DNA from: Candidatus Jacksonbacteria bacterium
GTDB taxonomy: Bacteria; Patescibacteriota; Patescibacteriia; UBA9629; GWA2-43-13
Direction: 5' to 3'
Assembly (NCBI GenBank): GCA_018698735.1
Contig: JABIPD010000001.1
Coordinates: 1-7,800 of the forward strand
Length of the DNA: 7,800 bases
Part shown: positions 7,122 to 7,800 of the stretch, in pieces
Layout of the letters: the number at the start of each line of letters is the position of its first letter
Position numbering within the stretch: the stretch's first letter is position 1
The notes under the pieces: generated by a model
What the model was told of the DNA's origin: nothing
The model's database searches: none
What the model saw: only the letters and a program-made list of their open reading frames with translations
Translations under genes and position numbers: made by a program

Positions 7122-7138
7122 TGATGGGAATAATCCCA
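7103..7138. promoter_or_regulatory. Two tandem TGGGA/TCCCA dyads, possible operator or RNA switch
   Basis: TCCCA-TTG-TGGGA (7103-7115) and TGGGA-ATAA-TCCCA (7125-7138) are perfect five-base inverted repeats with opposite arm order, centres about 22 bases apart, roughly two helical turns. The first falls between the proposed -35 and -10 boxes and the second near the proposed transcription start, where a repressor would be expected to sit. If transcribed, arms 1 with 3 or 2 with 4 could also pair, so alternative RNA folds are possible. The binding factor is unknown. Confidence 0.4.
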
Positions 7139-7158
7139 ACTAGTTTCGTTCCTTATAT

Positions 7159-7162
7159 GGAG
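7159..7162 (+). promoter_or_regulatory. Shine-Dalgarno sequence GGAG of the right-edge gene
   Basis: GGAG lies seven bases before ATG 7170, ideal spacing. It fixes the start and is the only convincing Shine-Dalgarno sequence of the window. Confidence 0.7.
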
Positions 7163-7169
7163 TCGATCG

Positions 7170-7800
7170 ATGGTAACTAATCACCATACAATTACGAATG
7201 AATGGCTCGTAGAACGCTATCTTGAGCATACGGAGACGGATAGAGAAGCTGCGATAGCGATTGTGATCGCAATGAATAGCGTAGGCGGCGGCCACAATAT
7301 AGCAGAAGTAATCCTAAGAGTAGGACCAAGCTGCTTCGACCGTAGCAGCGTACCTACTATCTCGCAAGGAGACAGAGAGCTTCTACTACTCTTGGCTGCA
7401 GGCAAGGATCCTGAAGAAGATTCTCCTGATGTCTTGGCAAAGGCCAAGCAAGGCCTGTGTGTCGCGACCAACAATGCCCTGGCGGACTACTATAGGGCAA
7501 GCTCGGCTGCGCCAGAGAGAATAAAGTGCGTAGTCGAACCGGCGATTAGGGCGCAGTCGTCAGACGTCGACGTTGTCGCCGAGCTTAAAGCCGGCAGAGA
7601 CATAGTGGCGATAATAGGCACGGCAGTCGGCAAGGCCGATGTCGAGCTTTTCCAGGAGATCGCTGCTGGTGAGGTATCGATAGAGCCTCCAAAGCGGCGT
7701 GTAATCAGCACGCGTAAGCGAGCTCTTGTGAGGCGTGATAAGCCTTCTCCGTACCAGAGACTTTCTGGTGGGCTCCTCCCACAAGCCGGTGCTCGACGAA
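7170..7800 (+). CDS. Unrecognised protein, N-terminal 210 residues (3' end outside window)
   Basis: I do not recognise this gene. From ATG 7170 the frame stays open for 210 codons to the window edge. An in-frame TAA at 7131 and the GGAG at 7159-7162 support this start. Coding support: no stop in 630 bases, G-rich first codon positions, and a plausible soluble protein. It begins MVTNHHTITNEWLVERYLEH, then has an Ala/Ile-rich helix-like stretch (26-36), a SVGGGHN turn (37-43), a Leu-rich helix ending in AAGKD (69-80), two similar segments ending in KAGRD and AAGEV (132-144, 157-169), and a strongly basic tail segment (KRRVISTRKRALVRRDK, 175-191) that could bind nucleic acid or phosphate, which is a guess. 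There is no signal peptide or membrane helix. GC is about 55% by hand count against about 35% in the gene before it, with many GCG, GTC and GGC codons, suggesting transfer or a distinct expression class. Reverse-strand frames here are shadows. Confidence 0.75.
   Translation, partial: MVTNHHTITNEWLVERYLEHTETDREAAIAIVIAMNSVGGGHNIAEVILRVGPSCFDRSSVPTISQGDRELLLLLAAGKDPEEDSPDVLAKAKQGLCVATNNALADYYRASSAAPERIKCVVEPAIRAQSSDVDVVAELKAGRDIVAIIGTAVGKADVELFQEIAAGEVSIEPPKRRVISTRKRALVRRDKPSPYQRLSGGLLPQAGARR

Noticed and set aside
7045..7169. Replication origin, attachment site or small RNA between the last two genes
   Set aside because: No DnaA-box cluster, tRNA-like end, integrase or direct repeat is visible. 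The hairpins are explained by a terminator and the two dyads.
7217..7784. Three reverse-strand frames (7217-7474, 7490-7711, 7560-7784)
   Set aside because: They overlap each other and the forward frame from 7170, which is longer, has a ribosome binding site and better codon structure. High GC favours long shadow frames.
1..7800. CRISPR array, insertion sequence, tRNA or rRNA gene
   Set aside because: No regularly spaced direct repeats, transposase motifs with terminal inverted repeats, or tRNA/rRNA-like sequence was seen by eye.

Overview
The window looks like a piece of chromosome from an uncultivated, small-genome bacterium, most likely of the Patescibacteria/Candidate Phyla Radiation (Parcubacteria-like). 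This is inference. It rests on AT-rich core genes (hand count about 35% GC at 6001-6300), start codons with no visible Shine-Dalgarno sequence for four genes, a small two-helix membrane protein with the YN..A...GGIE.DL ending that I associate with CPR genomes, and a large secreted protein built from CPR-style envelope repeats and Kre9/Knh1-like beta domains. The standard code fits: all five complete 3' ends use TAA or TAG.

Layout, all on the + strand: (1) 3-1112, the C-terminal part of pheT (phenylalanyl-tRNA synthetase beta subunit), entering from the left edge. (2) 1134-1442, a 102-residue membrane protein of unknown function. (3) 1458-2432, a CaCA-family cation antiporter with altered ligand residues. 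These three are 15-21 bases apart and look like one transcription unit. (4) A promoter at 2451-2478, then gyrB (2525-4651), closed by a long hairpin terminator at 4656-4701. (5) A -10 element directly after that terminator, then 4738-7044, a 768-residue exported multi-domain protein, closed by a clear intrinsic terminator at 7058-7084. (6) A leader with two TGGGA/TCCCA dyads, then an open reading frame that starts at 7170 behind a GGAG ribosome binding site and runs off the right edge. Its first 210 codons resemble no family I recognise.

The strongest boundary is near 7085-7170. GC rises from about 35% to about 55% (hand count for 7201-7800), a Shine-Dalgarno sequence appears, and the last gene has no recognisable homology. 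I infer the start of a differently evolving or horizontally acquired segment; only its beginning is visible. The rest is housekeeping (translation, DNA topology), ion transport and cell envelope. No tRNA, rRNA, CRISPR array, insertion sequence or integrase is visible.
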